64,000 nt of DNA, taken from NCBI GenBank assembly GCA_032718475.1, contig JAUCBJ010008542.1, positions 1 through 64,000 of the forward strand, in the 5' to 3' direction. The DNA is from Nemertoderma westbladi. Its lineage: Eukaryota; Xenacoelomorpha; Nemertodermatida; Nemertodermatidae. Of this stretch, positions 1 through 10,637 are shown piece by piece. The notes beneath the pieces are model-generated. The model was not told the origin of the DNA. It was given only the letters and a program-made list of their open reading frames with translations, and made no database searches. How positions within the stretch are numbered: the stretch's first letter is position 1; each line of letters opens with the position of its first letter. The position numbers were made by a program, and so were the translations under genes.

Positions 1-56
1 TAGTAATGTAATATGCCTATTCATATTTGTACACATAAAACCTTTAGGTACTTTCG

Positions 57-590
57 TGGCGTAGTGCTCAGATGGTTAAGGCGTTGGTTACATTACGTAG
101 GTTACGAGTTCGAATCCCAGTCGGGAAATTTGTATTTTGGGGCCATTTATTTTCGTGTGGTGCTAATTGGTAGGCCAATGAGAAGCGTACAGCGTAGCGA
201 ATAATGAGCCAGGCCAATCATAGGGCATAAATTATCTTATTGCTCAAATGTGAGGCAGTGGAAAATTCTGTTAGGATTCCATGTCCCAGATTTAGTGTAA
301 GGGCCGGACTGCGTTGAACGATGAGCTGGGCCAATCATAGAGCACGAAGCACTTCATTGCTCAATGGTGAAGCTGTGGAAAATTCTGTTTAGTTTCCATG
401 TGCAATTTCTAGTATAAAAAGGCCGGTTTGCCTTCGGTTATCACACCTTCACTTCCTTTGTAAACCACCCTGATATTATTTTAAAATTAGTTTATTCGGT
501 TTCTTGTTGAAACTTCGTTTGATAATTCTTTGTAAAACTGTAAATATACTGCAATTTCCTGACATGTTTTCTTTTGGTCCGACTTCGGGA
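57..590 (+). mobile_element. tRNA-headed LTR-like unit, copy 1
   Basis: The unit opens with a tRNA-like stretch (57-132) with an A-box-like segment at 62-76 and a strong B box, GTTCGAATCCC, at 108-118. After it come three CCAAT motifs (175-179, 214-218, 331-335) and a TATA box, TATAAAAA, at 413-420. A block of about 105 bp containing CCAAT is imperfectly duplicated (204-306 and 322-425). A related layout occurs at 26478-26915, and a leader motif is shared downstream of both. The tRNA-like part does not fold into a good cloverleaf (the T-arm stem is poor), so it is not a functional tRNA. I read it as the 5' LTR of a retroelement with an attached pol III-type head. The exact ends and target duplication were not found. 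Confidence 0.5.
413..420 (+). promoter_or_regulatory. TATA box of the LTR-like unit
   Basis: TATAAAAA lies 78 bp downstream of a CCAAT box in GGCCAATCAT context (331-335). The upstream CCAAT box at 214-218 has the same context because the block is duplicated. The layout is a compact pol II promoter typical of an LTR U3 region. Confidence 0.55.
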
Positions 591-2180
591 CAGCCGAACA
601 CCAGGGAGATGGCAGCCTAGATCGTTAGGCCGTAAGCAACGCAGGGAAGGGATGTCCACAACACGCTAGCGCCCACATTGGATCGACCGCGCACCCCCTT
701 TGCCCCTTCGAAATACTCCACTTGCTATGCAGCGCCCGCTTTGTGAGAAGGTAAGACTTTGTTCGACGCCCTTGCCCGCCGTAAGACCTATAGATCAGGG
801 TAAGCGTGACACCGTACTGGACGCCGCAAATTTAGGATCAAATAATTATATCCAGACAAACCCCCCCCTTTGTCAAGTCCTACGAACCCCTGGGTTAACC
901 TGTACTTCCTACAGGTGCGAACTATTGCCATTCGTCAGTACGCGAGTACATATTAGGTACGGACAGCATATGTTCCATAATTTAGTGATTCGTAGCACTG
1001 ACTGTTTGGTACCGGTTCGCTTTGTAGAACGTACATTAGTACCCCCCCCCCCCCTGTCTGGAGTTAGCTATTTGATCAGGCAAGGAGTATTTCTGCTACC
1101 GGCACACTGCTTGGCCTAGGGAGGTTTATTAATATCCTACCGCGCCTTGCCACGTACTGATAGGTATTGCTGCTAACTACCGCAGCAACAAAGTTCTAGA
1201 ATTAAATTAGTATACCAGATCAGCTAACGTACGGTAGCGATTAACCCCTATTCTTATCTTACAACCAGAATCTGGTATTAGTGCCGATCACGGGTGTAGT
1301 TACTAACACTGTGGTTGCCCATTGGGTTGTGGATAGGAAGGAGAGAGCTTTGACGTCATTCGTGAGTATAAAGTTCTACAAACGCGACTAGTTTATTTTA
1401 GTAGCTAGCGCACGGTATCATTTTAGTCAGAAAATCACTAAAACCTAGTAAAAGGAATTACACGAAATTGTTTTATTTGTAACACACCCACACACACACG
1501 CCCTAAAATATATCGCCCTTAAAGTTCTACTAGCTATAGCGTACTATACATTACTTTAGGTGGAAATTATCTGTATTTGTACAATTAGGATCTGATTTAG
1601 TTGCGGCAAGATAAGGAGTATTTCATTTTCGTTATTAAACTGTTGTTTGTCTGGACAACGGTATTGTTACATTTAGGCCTGACCTTTTAGACTGATTTCG
1701 TACAGGGGGATCAGTTATTGTTACATTTAGGTACGACCCCTTTTCGACTGATTTAGGACTGTCAGTGTTGTTACGCTAGGTCTGTTAACCCACTAGCTCG
1801 TATATAAACCATATAAATCACACCGCGGCAAGTTACTGTATTTAGGACTGTCAGTGATAGTTAGGATTCGCTGCGCGGGGATTGTTTTCCCGTGAGTTTG
1901 GTCTGTTACTGTAACTGTACATCTGCCTCACCGGTTAGAGGACAGGTATCCTTCTGTCTAGTACGTAGGCATTAGACCCGCTCACGTACATAGAATAGAT
2001 ACAAGGCTCTGTTCCTCGCCAGTAGTCGTTTGTGTACTATATCTGTTTGTTTAGATATCCTGGACTGGGATTTGTTGTCAGATACTGTACAAGCCCGTAT
2101 ACATTACTAGAGTCTCATAGTAAGATACATCGTTACTAGGATCTGGTAAGCGGTATACTACTGGACCCTTACAGATACAA
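591..2180 (+). other. non-coding leader of the LTR-like unit
   Basis: This GC-richer stretch has no convincing coding frame. Positions 781-835 (gtaagacct, then atcaggg, then gtgacac and aaatttagga) match 27085-27148 downstream of the second tRNA-headed unit, so it belongs to the same element family. It holds a run of 14 C near 1041, an approximate 55-60 bp duplication around 1660-1770 (attgttacatttagg motif), and repeated ttaggt/ttaggac words. It is probably an untranslated leader truncated near the minisatellite. Confidence 0.4.
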
Positions 2181-2510
2181 TGCAAAAACAAATGTCACAA
2201 TGACAAAACAAATGTCACAATGACAAAACAAATGTCACAATGACAAAACAAATGTCACAATGACAAAACAAATGTCACAATGACAAAACAAATGTCACAA
2301 TGACAAAACAAATGTCACAATGACAAAACAAATGTCACAATGACAAAACAAATGTCACAATGACAAAACAAATGTCACAATGACAAAACAAATGTCACAA
2401 TGACAAAACAAATGTCACAATGACAAAACAAATGTCACAATGACAAAACAAATGTCACAATGACAAAACAAATGTCACAATGACAAAACAAATGTCACAA
2501 TGACAAAACA
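2181..2510 (+). repeat. 20-bp minisatellite, about 16.5 copies
   Basis: The unit tgacaaaacaaatgtcacaa is repeated head to tail. The first unit differs slightly and the last is half a unit; all others are identical. Each junction contains the inverted pair TGTCA-CAA-TGACA, so single strands could form a ladder of small hairpins. The near-perfect identity indicates recent expansion or homogenisation. Confidence 0.95.
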
Positions 2511-2725
2511 CCGTAAGTCTGTAGTTGCGGTGTTTTTGCATGGTATAAATTTATGCATAAATTGTGGGTGTGGGGGGGGGGGGGGCGGCTACCCTCCGCT
2601 GCGGTTTTTAATTTGTACAGTAAATAACTCGAAAGTGGTTGCATAAACAAAAAAACTTGGGAACGGGGAAATATTATGAAATAAAAAAACTGACCGAAAT
2701 TTGTCGAAGTTTATTAAATTACCTG

Positions 2726-3309
2726 TCATATGAAGCGAACCTTCGCCACATTATTTAGGTCGGGGCAAATTGCAGTTCCTTCTTTAATTGAAGTCATTGC
2801 CTGTGGTGACAACTGAATATCTGGGGAGAGGGCATACTCCAGGCGTTCTAGAACAGCCTGTCGTTTAGGAAAGTTATCATTCAAACTGCCGACAATGGTT
2901 TGAGGATTATCAACCTGAATCATGTGGTTGTCGATAGCCTCCTGGATATCCGCCAATGAGGTCTGAGAGCCGGTAACGGAAGTCGCTTCATGCCAGTTTG
3001 AGTTTGGTTGGGCTTCCGCTGAAGGTAGTTGGGTGTCATTCATAGCGTCACTTCCAAATCCCAATGACTCGAGGACTCCGACCTCGGGGACATCTTTGGC
3101 AATTAACCAGCTAATATGCAGAGTTGATAAACCAATATCGGCATTGTATTCATCCTCATCTGAATGACAATTTGGGTTGTTATCCATTTCTTGTTCGGCA
3201 GTGGGATTATCGTTGTCACAGTCACAACCATCATCATTCTGCGAGGAAAGATCTCTCAGCACGCGTTGTTGTTCATTGGCTTCCTCCTGTCCAATGTAAT
3301 ACTGCTGCA
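2726..3309 (-). pseudogene. Helitron replication protein, distal part (split by LINE)
   Basis: This minus-strand frame of about 194 codons is the continuation of the Helitron-like frame at 6241-7111. When the LINE at 3321-6240 and one copy of its target duplication are removed, the two pieces join in frame without a stop, at a Leu-Glu-Tyr codon run inside the duplicated bases. The piece is acidic (runs of Asp, Asn and Glu, with a Cys-Asp-Cys motif), as in the linker between the Rep-type region and the PIF1-like helicase of Helitrons. No Walker motifs are visible, so the helicase half is missing or lies in another exon. The frame ends in a stop next to a possible splice donor (caggtaatt). Identity rests mainly on the upstream part. 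Confidence 0.6.
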
Positions 3310-3320
3310 TGTATTCTAAC
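3310..3320. repeat. target-site duplication, 5' side of LINE
   Basis: TGTATTCTAAC is repeated exactly at 6241-6251 on the other side of the LINE. The preceding base is A on both sides, so the duplication may be 12 bp. Confidence 0.93.
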
Positions 3321-6240
3321 TCGAAGTCTAACTAAACTTCTAAAAAGACTAACTTCAAGAGCACCGAATGCAGACTGGACAGACTGATGAGGTTCTGATT
3401 AAGGACATGGGGGGCGGTTGGCGACTCGCCCTCGCGTCAGCAGATGATAGCGGCAATGGTGGAATTGGTCTATTGATGAATCCAACTGCACATGCAGCAT
3501 TGGACAAAATAGACCAAATCTCTAACCGCATCATCCGTTGCCACTTCTCATGTTCTGGAAGACTGGCTAAGAAGTTTCCTAAGGTGGTTCTGATTGTGTG
3601 CTACTCTCCAACTAGTGTTGCCCCTGTAGAGGAGGTGGAAAATTTCTACCACAATCTACAAGCAGCTACTGATGGAGTGGATCAGCATGCATTCTTAACA
3701 TTCCTGGGAGACTTTAATGCAAGTCTGCATCAATCACCTACATCGCCCTGGGTCTATAGCAATAGTGTTAACCGAAATTCTGTCCATCTTCAGGATTTTA
3801 TCTCTGGAAATGGATTGTTTTCGGCTGGAACCCAGTTCAAGAAGCGAACTGGAAAGCTATGGACTCATAGTGGACCCAGTGGTCACAAGTCCCAGATAGA
3901 CCATATTCTGTTTCGTAGGAAATACAGGAGCTCTATACAAGACTGTAATGCATTTACACTCCGACCCTTCTCCAGTGATCACCGCCTTATTGTGGCCAAG
4001 GTAAGACTTAGTCTGCGTGCTAGCAGAACAACGAAATCTGCCTTGCCGCGGCATGACTGGTCCTCTCTGTTGCAACAGCCAAGTGTGAGATCCAGCTTCA
4101 CACTACAGCTGAGCAACAGGTATGAGGCTCTTGCCTCTGAGGCGGCAGATCACTGTGAGGGCTATACTGCCTTTACAGAAGCAGTTAAGTTAGCAGCTGC
4201 AGAAACAGTTCCTGTATACCCTCGAAACAGGAAAAGGGCCCCCTGGACTGACAACAAAATTCAAAAGTGCCGAAATGACCTTCATAAGGCGCAGAAAGAG
4301 TCCCGACTCAAACAGACTACAGCGGCCAAGAATGCAGTTAAGGCTGCATCTAGGTCCCTGAACAGGCAGTACTCTGTTAATCTACAGGAGCTAATAAACC
4401 AACAGGTTGATGCCATCAATGATGCTGACGACAGCAGGCAATCATCCCAGGCATGGAAATCGATCAATCTGCTTACTGGGCGGAAAAGCCAACCAACCAC
4501 CAAGGTTAAGGCTGAATCACCAGCCGATCGCCTCAATGGTTGGAAAGCCCACTTTGAAAAGCTCCTCAATAATGACAGGGTATTGCCTGATAACTTTATA
4601 GAAGTAAAGGTGTCTGAGTCTGTACTCCCAGATATTCCCATTGGCGATATCTCCTTTGCAGAAGTGAAGGCTGCTGCAAAGAGCATTAAGACCAATCGTG
4701 CCAGTGGAGTAGATGGTGTTCCCCCTGAGGTCTTTAAAATACCTGAGTGTTTAAAGCTCATCTATCCCATCATAGTAGACATGTACCGTACAACAAGAGT
4801 CCCCCAAGAAATGAAAACAAATAAGTTGGTGCCAGTTCCCAAGAAGGGCAACCTAACACTCTATGGTTCTTTTCGGGGAATCTCATTGATCTCGATTGCT
4901 GCAAAGCTATACAATAGGATTCTATTAAATCGCATCAGGGATCCCATTGAGAGACTGCTCCGTGGAAATCAGAATGGGTTCCGTAAAGGTCGTGGGACCA
5001 TGGAGCCCATTTTGGCACTTAGAAGGATAATTGAAGAATTATCAAAAAAGAAAGACAGGCATCTGGCTGTTATCTTTGTTGACTTCTTCAAGGCCTTTGA
5101 TTCAGTCTCTCGCTCACGTATGTTCAGCATACTTTCATTATATGGGATTCCTGATGAAATTATTGCAGCAATCAGATCAGTATACGATGGTTCGACAACA
5201 TTTGTGTCTACTGTTGACGGTGACACAGAACCATTTGAAGTGTTATGGGGCGTCCTCCAAGGAGACACACTTGCACCATTCTTATTCATTATTGTGGTTG
5301 ACTATGTTCTACGCATGTCCTTAGATCATCATAATGATGATGGGGTGATGATAACTCCACCTACTGGCTCCAGAAGTCGAGGAAATCCTGCCAAGTACCT
5401 AACTGATCTAGACTTTGCTGATGACTTAGGAGTACTCTCAGAATCATTAGAGGGAGCCCAACGGCTCCTCAGCTCATTAGAACATGCTGCTTCTAGTGTT
5501 GGTCTTTTTATTAACTCCAGAAAGACCAAAATTCTGACAGTTAACTTTGAAAGTCCTCAGCAAGTCTGTGATCGGATGAGCATAAGCTCAAAGGATGGTA
5601 TGCTTGAGCATGTCGACGACTTCTGTTACCTGGGATCATGGATCCGGAAGTCAGGTGAGGACCTTCGAATACGTAAGGGAAAGGCATGGGCAGCCTTGAA
5701 TAGGCTTTCCAGGATTTGGAAGTCACCGAGAATTAATCGGAAACTTAAGGTCCGATTATTTAGAGCAGCAGTAGTTCCAGTACTCCTCTACGGGAGTCCA
5801 TGCTGGGCTCTAACTGCTGAGGACACCAAATCTCTGGATGGCACATTCACAAGAATGCTACGCCGGGTTCATTGTGTCAAGTACAATGCACACATCTCCA
5901 ACCAGACACTATATAACATTGAAGGTGTCTCATTGGTTCCCCCAAGCTTGACACTAGAACAAAATCGCCTCCGCTTTGCAGGACATTGCTTTCGCCGTGA
6001 GGACCAGCCAGTGCATAATCTTGTACTTTGGCAGCCTCATGGAGTGAATAAGCATGGTGGACAGCCCATGACTTTCTTGAGACGCATCTTAAAGGACACT
6101 GGCCTTAAAGATGCGGATGATCTAGCAAATGTCATGGGTGATAGGGAGTTGTGGCGGTGCAATTTTGTTGACAAGCCGGCACAGCATTCTTAAAAATGCA
6201 GCTGCAATGCAGCATGCCGATCCTAGTAGTAGTAGTAGTA
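3321..6240 (+). mobile_element. 5'-truncated LINE (RTE-like) inserted in a Helitron gene
   Basis: The element runs from just after the 5' target duplication to a 3' tail of short tandem repeats (tagtagtag...), not poly(A). Such tails are known for RTE-type elements. It is bounded by an exact 11-bp target duplication. A short 3' fragment of the same family lies at 27195-27406 with only one clear substitution, and a degenerate endonuclease-region fragment flanks 61551-62881. The start is truncated because the first part of the endonuclease is missing. The long open frame and clean duplication indicate a young insertion. Confidence 0.92.
3368..6193 (+). CDS. LINE endonuclease-reverse transcriptase, N-terminally truncated
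   Basis: The 941-codon frame encodes an apurinic-type endonuclease followed by a reverse transcriptase. Such proteins nick genomic DNA and copy the element RNA at the nick. Visible endonuclease motifs are GDFNA (about residues 114-118), SQIDHI (175-180) and SDHR (203-206). The amino-terminal endonuclease motifs are absent, so the first Met is not the native start. Reverse transcriptase motifs are motif A FVDFFKAFDS (570-579), motif B GVLQGDTLAPF (628-638) and the catalytic FADD (683-686). The C-terminal 250 residues show the conserved region usual after the RT. The frame has no stops, so RT activity is plausible, but the truncated endonuclease and lost promoter make the copy non-autonomous. 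The clade (RTE-like) is inferred from the tandem-repeat tail and motif wording; a CR1/L2-like clade is less likely. Confidence 0.93.
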   Translation: MQTGQTDEVLIKDMGGGWRLALASADDSGNGGIGLLMNPTAHAALDKIDQISNRIIRCHFSCSGRLAKKFPKVVLIVCYSPTSVAPVEEVENFYHNLQAATDGVDQHAFLTFLGDFNASLHQSPTSPWVYSNSVNRNSVHLQDFISGNGLFSAGTQFKKRTGKLWTHSGPSGHKSQIDHILFRRKYRSSIQDCNAFTLRPFSSDHRLIVAKVRLSLRASRTTKSALPRHDWSSLLQQPSVRSSFTLQLSNRYEALASEAADHCEGYTAFTEAVKLAAAETVPVYPRNRKRAPWTDNKIQKCRNDLHKAQKESRLKQTTAAKNAVKAASRSLNRQYSVNLQELINQQVDAINDADDSRQSSQAWKSINLLTGRKSQPTTKVKAESPADRLNGWKAHFEKLLNNDRVLPDNFIEVKVSESVLPDIPIGDISFAEVKAAAKSIKTNRASGVDGVPPEVFKIPECLKLIYPIIVDMYRTTRVPQEMKTNKLVPVPKKGNLTLYGSFRGISLISIAAKLYNRILLNRIRDPIERLLRGNQNGFRKGRGTMEPILALRRIIEELSKKKDRHLAVIFVDFFKAFDSVSRSRMFSILSLYGIPDEIIAAIRSVYDGSTTFVSTVDGDTEPFEVLWGVLQGDTLAPFLFIIVVDYVLRMSLDHHNDDGVMITPPTGSRSRGNPAKYLTDLDFADDLGVLSESLEGAQRLLSSLEHAASSVGLFINSRKTKILTVNFESPQQVCDRMSISSKDGMLEHVDDFCYLGSWIRKSGEDLRIRKGKAWAALNRLSRIWKSPRINRKLKVRLFRAAVVPVLLYGSPCWALTAEDTKSLDGTFTRMLRRVHCVKYNAHISNQTLYNIEGVSLVPPSLTLEQNRLRFAGHCFRREDQPVHNLVLWQPHGVNKHGGQPMTFLRRILKDTGLKDADDLANVMGDRELWRCNFVDKPAQHS

Positions 6241-6251
6241 TGTATTCTAAC
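6241..6251. repeat. target-site duplication, 3' side of LINE
   Basis: Exact copy of 3310-3320, directly after the tagtagta tail of the LINE. Confidence 0.93.
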
Positions 6252-7111
6252 AACAGCGGTATAGAATCAGCTCCATGCCAAGATGACATCGTATCCCACC
6301 AAGATTGACCATTTGAAGGAATGAGGTCGTGTGAAGATCGGAAAGGCTTGGTCAGGATTAAGGCAAGTTGAGCGTATTTATCATGTTCCAATTCATTCCG
6401 TCTATCAGGCAACCGGGGGCCAATTATATCCGGAATTACATTGGTTTTTCGTTTAACAATGCCGTGAGTCAATCGTTGTAGGTGTAGAATTCGGAATTTG
6501 AGAACTTCACCTGTTTTCCCCGCAATAGAGACCTTCTCATACTGCTCCACAAACTCATACAGACTAACGTTGTCGAGTCCATCAGGGCGGTTGCAGTAGT
6601 CTTCCCACTGGGTGACTGACAGGTATTCCCCAGTTTGGCGATCTCTTTCAAGCAGGTTCTCATATTCCTCCTTCTGAAGAATCGCATATGCTTGCGATAG
6701 GAGCAAAGTTGAAAACCTATGTGATACATATGTTAGTTGCCCCTTCCGTTCGATAAAGAAGGCAGCGAGAGGTGTAGATATTTCCTGTTTGCTACTGATC
6801 GTATAAACAATGCTGTTAATCAGTTTCGCAGCAGCAGCGTGGGAACGAGACGTATTTAAGTCATCCAAGGCTTTTTTTCTGTCGAACGCTGCTAGGATCA
6901 TCGCAGTCTGACTCTCCAGATTTTGCTGAGACTTTGTGACATATTTGACAACATAAAACGCAAGAAGTGAACCAGCTGCAACAATGAGAATTCTGCAGTC
7001 ATGATTACAACGAAGCAGCTCGAGTAACACAGGAACATAAGAGTTTATATATTCGTTTCCTATGACTCTAGCGTGTTTCACTTGACCATCTTCGAAGGTT
7101 GTAATCTCCAC
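6241..7111 (-). pseudogene. Helitron replication protein, proximal part (split by LINE)
   Basis: This minus-strand frame encodes about 290 residues of the region that follows the Rep nuclease in Helitron replication-helicase proteins. Recognisable features are the segment with Tyr-x-Pro-Val-Leu-Leu and Arg-Cys-Asn-His-Asp (residues 25-40), the KYVTKSQ motif (56-62), and a downstream SLYEFVEQYEK-like stretch. The Rep HUH nuclease itself is not present. At its 5' end (7112-7160, read on the minus strand) a pyrimidine-rich tract ending in TTTTGTACAG looks like a splice acceptor, so this may be an internal exon. The frame runs into LINE sequence, and its true continuation is 3309-2726. Without nuclease or helicase it cannot mobilise itself. 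Confidence 0.75.
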
Positions 7112-7217
7112 TGGTCCTGTACAAAATAATGATAAAACAATAAAACATTAAGGAATTAATTAATTAATGTATGGCATAGTTTTAGTATTTTCATTCTACA
7201 TTTTAATTCCCCTTATT

Positions 7218-7465
7218 AACTCGCGATAAAAATATTAAATTCGCGAGAAAATTATTACACTCGCAAGAAAATTATTAAACTCGAGAGAAAATCTTGCGAG
7301 ATAAGTTATTAAACGCGCAAATAATTATTGTTTTCATTCTTGTTTAATTATTTATCTCGCGAGATTAATAATTTTCTCGCGAGTTTAGTCTTTTATTTCG
7401 CGTTTAATATTTTTTCTCGCGAGATTAATAATTTTCTCGCGAGTTTAATCATTTATTTCGCAAAT
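7218..7465. repeat. foldback repeat built on tctcgcgagattaat motifs
   Basis: Two halves around about 7330 are inverted relatives. The left half repeats variants of ctcgcgagaaaattatta, and the right half repeats taataattttctcgcgag. CGCG-centred words recur every 30-45 bp. It resembles a foldback MITE; no transposase or clear target duplication is visible. A reading frame across it is only a by-product of the repeats. Confidence 0.7.
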
Positions 7466-7821
7466 AACACACAAAGTACACCTACTGCTGTACAGCACTG
7501 TGGTCAGTAGGCCTACTGCTCTACAGTACAGAATGATGTAATTTCCTTAGGGTTATCAGCTGATATGATTTTGATTATTTCGAATTTAAGAAACCCCATG
7601 AGATAATCTGAATTTTTTGAAGCCCTCCTTGACTGTTGGTAGACTATCTGGGACTGTTTTCTGACTGTTGATGAGTTTTTCTGACTGTTGGTAGGTCTTT
7701 TTGACTGTTGTCCTCAATACAACAGCTTGTCATTAATTAGACCTATACGAATTTAATATATGAAGATTTTTTTTTATTTATCTTTATTAAGTGTTTTATA
7801 TTACAAACTCAAACTGATACA

Positions 7822-8094
7822 ATGCCTCCAGAGAGAACTCAGGAATATAATCGCTTGGTAGTTTGCTTGATTTGCATGGGGAAAACTAAGAAAATGCGTA
7901 AATTGAATACAAATCAGGTAGAAACAATTAAAACATATTTTACTTCAGAATATAGCATATTAGATTTTCGATTACCTTCGGCATTGTGTGGAAATTGTCG
8001 AACAATAATTGACCAATATGGGAGATGTAACGTTTCACGAAACATTGAAATGTTTGACTATAACAAGTTATCTTTCCCAAAACCAGCAATGTAA
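7822..8094 (+). CDS. small Cys-rich protein fragment, transposon-type zinc domain
   Basis: The 90-codon frame starts MPPERTQEYNRLVVCLICMG and has two cysteine pairs, CLIC (about residues 15-18) and CGNC (56-59), separated by a basic stretch and the phrase DFRLPSALCG. I recall a similar two-pair N-terminal domain from many uncharacterised, multi-copy proteins of cnidarians, insects and molluscs that look transposon-encoded; this is from memory, not a search. The pairs probably bind one zinc ion. It ends at TAA with no second domain, so it may be a first exon or a truncated copy. Upstream sequence is AT-rich with no obvious promoter. Confidence 0.45.
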   Translation: MPPERTQEYNRLVVCLICMGKTKKMRKLNTNQVETIKTYFTSEYSILDFRLPSALCGNCRTIIDQYGRCNVSRNIEMFDYNKLSFPKPAM

Positions 8095-9146
8095 AATCCG
8101 CAGAAAATCAGAAATAGGTTCTAAAATGAATTTGATAGCGGTTCTATTTATTGATTAGAGGTGACCGTGAAATGTGCTTTTATTATCTTTTGGTAAAGAT
8201 TAAACTCATTGTATATTTCTTGTTTTAATATCGATACTTTTATAGTAATTATTTAATCACACATACTTATATAATCGTTAATATCACGTGTAGAACTATT
8301 TCATCTTGTTTCTCATTCCCCTCCCCCAGAGCGATTATATGTTTAAAACTGCTACGATACCGGCTCACCGGTTCTAGAGGCTGCTGTTCCACGTGGCAAG
8401 GAACAGATAACAGATAGAACAATGTCCGAAGTAGTGCAGATAATATTGACTCCTTCCCATCTCCTCTCCGCAAATTTCCGTCTACTCGCGACTTGTCATC
8501 TCTTCGGGATAAATATTTCGTAAGAAGATGAAAACTTTAGGGATAAACTTAATGCAATATTCTTCTCTCGTTAAATTAATACATAATAAAATTCAATAAC
8601 TAATAATATATTTAATTCACAAGTAATAAACAATTTATTTTGTTTTTAAAAGCTGGCCTCACCCGGTCACCTAACAACTCGTGTGGGCAATAAATTCAAT
8701 AACTAATTCCGTTCTCTGTAAAACTAACAATAGCCCAAAATCATAAAGAGTATACTACATATAGTGAGTGATAATTGAACAGCACATAGGGCGATTAATA
8801 CTGACCATTATTGGTTGGGCCGTATGGAGAAGAGCCTTTAACAAGAAAGATGCTATTAATAAAACACAATAATTTTTATTGTCCATTTTTATCCTTTTTT
8901 TGTCAATTTTTTTTGATTTTTTATGTCATCCAAAAGTCTAATGTTATTCTGTATTTTAGTACCGGTACCGGCACTGGTACTGCTATAGGCCTACTGTGTA
9001 GCCTACCATTTAAATACGGTAATGGTAGGCCTACCGGTTGTGCTAATAAATTTTAAATAATTGATAGGCGAAACTGGATTGTGGAAAATGTGGATATATC
9101 TTTCACATAATTTAGGCCTATTACTGTAATAGTTTTATAATCAATA
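8095..9146. other. AT-rich non-coding DNA
   Basis: No supported gene. It includes scattered taggcctac-type palindromes (8980-9040), a motif found elsewhere in the window, and T-rich runs near 8880-8930. Confidence 0.6.
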
Positions 9147-9446
9147 ATGGATCATGACTACTGTCTGAGTAGTGTTACGGATAGCGGCACCACTACTTCC
9201 AACAGCACAGATCAGTTCATAAACTCATCCGTACTCGAAAAAACTACTTATACATGTTATACCCCGTTACCGTTTGATACCAGTTGTCACAATGATAGCG
9301 AAAACAATGACACGTTTTTAGCCCAAAGGATCGGACGGCCAAGAGGTTCGTCCAATAAAGGGTATATACGGATTCGTACATTCTCAGACGTTGACAGTTT
9401 GGTTAGAAAATCCCGCCTCTGTAATCTGCCCCTTTCCCTCAATTAG
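9147..9446 (+). CDS. short frame with an AT-hook, running into a minisatellite
   Basis: The 99-codon frame is Ser/Thr/Asn-rich and contains RIGRPRGSSNKG, an AT-hook core (Gly-Arg-Pro-Arg-Gly) that in known proteins inserts into the minor groove of AT-rich DNA. Its last 17-18 codons are inside the first unit of the 66-bp repeat array, where the stop falls, so the natural C-terminus is missing or the exon ends earlier. It may be the first exon of a transposon gene. I do not recognise the family. Confidence 0.35.
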   Translation: MDHDYCLSSVTDSGTTTSNSTDQFINSSVLEKTTYTCYTPLPFDTSCHNDSENNDTFLAQRIGRPRGSSNKGYIRIRTFSDVDSLVRKSRLCNLPLSLN

Positions 9447-9870
9447 CTAAATGATCGTTTATTGTTTTGGTTAGATAATCCCGCCTCTGTAACCTGCTCC
9501 TTTCCCTCAATTGGTAATGTTATCGTTTATTGTTTTGGTTAGAAATTCCCGTCTCTGTAACCTGCTCCTTTCCCTGATTTGGTAAAGTGACTGTTTATTG
9601 TTTTGGTTAGTAAATCCCGCCTCTGTAACCTGCTCCTTTCCCTCAATTAGTTTAAGTGATCGTTTATTGTTTTGGTTAGGAAATCCCGCCTCTGTAACCT
9701 GCTCCTTTCCCTCAATTGGTAATGTTATCGTTTATTGTTTTGGTTAGAAAATCCCGTCTCTGTAACCTGCTCCTTTCCCTGATTTGGTAAAGTGACTGTT
9801 TATTGTTTTGGTTAGAAAACTCGGCCTTAACCTGCTCCTTTCCATCAATTGGTAATTGTTTTTGGCTATA
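9400..9870 (+). repeat. ~66-bp minisatellite array, about 7 units
   Basis: The repeated block reads tttattgttttggttag, then cccgcctctgtaacctgc, then tcctttccctcaattgg. Units differ by a few substitutions and two subtypes alternate (ccctcaattgg and ccctgatttgg). The same family is found in reverse complement at 23330-24190. The last unit is degenerate. Confidence 0.92.
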
Positions 9871-10629
9871 AAATGAGTGTTTTGCTACGTCATGTGGTAA
9901 TCGATTATCGACAACAACCACAAACTATTAAATATAGAGTCTTTTTACCACAGGCGCATATGGAAATCTATCTCATAATCTATAAATCATGGAATCATGG
10001 AATGTTTTGGCACAGGCATAGTGAAATCAACTGTCTGACAGTCCAGAAATCAGCAGTCTGACAGTTTGAAGAAATACATACATAAAAATTGACAATAAAA
10101 GTCATTAAATGGACAACAAAAGTTATTATGCATAATTCGTAAAAAAAAATTGACAAAAAAAGTCAAATAAATTGACATAAAAAATCACTGCCTTAATAAA
10201 ATAATATTGGAATCCAGGGTGTATGTTTTTATCAAAGTTAAACCAATATTATTTATGCCCTTAGTAGCTCGATTAGTACAGGGCCCTGGCAATAAAATGG
10301 GGCAAGCCACGTAATAAGGTAATATAATGAGTGGGGCGAGCCACAAAGTAAGTTAAGTGGACAATATATGAAGCACAAATATGAATACAATTATTTTCGG
10401 GCAGGGATATTTACACTCCCCCACTATTAATTGGTGAATTAATAGTAACTGCTAATAGAAAAAACTGCGTGGAAATAATAAATATTAGTATTGTACTAAT
10501 TAGCAAGTATGAGTCAAAATACTGAAGATATATCGAAATAACAATTGTAATTTTACTTGCATAGCAATAAATGTTCTAACAACTAGTTATTTATAAAACT
10601 GCACGTCACTTTCATGTGCGAAATATCTA
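9871..10629. other. AT-rich spacer with short simple repeats
   Basis: No gene is supported. Around 10080-10190 the word attgaca/aaaagtca recurs four or five times, and two ctgtctgacagt-like palindromic words lie near 10030-10065. Positions 10630-10637 form the left target duplication of the next element. Confidence 0.5.
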
Positions 10630-10637
10630 CTGTACAT

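Noticed and set aside
57-132. Functional tRNA gene
   Set aside because: A and B boxes are present, but acceptor and T stems do not pair, so no working tRNA is predicted.
700-1119. Open frame of 139 codons on plus strand
   Set aside because: It contains a poly-Pro run from a C homopolymer, has no recognisable domain, and lies in a region shared with another element leader that is not open there.
2181-2510. CRISPR-like regular repeat
   Set aside because: The units are contiguous with no spacers, and the genome is eukaryotic.
7328-7510. Repetitive hydrophobic frame
   Set aside because: It is only the translation of the foldback repeat (SREINNFLASL twice).
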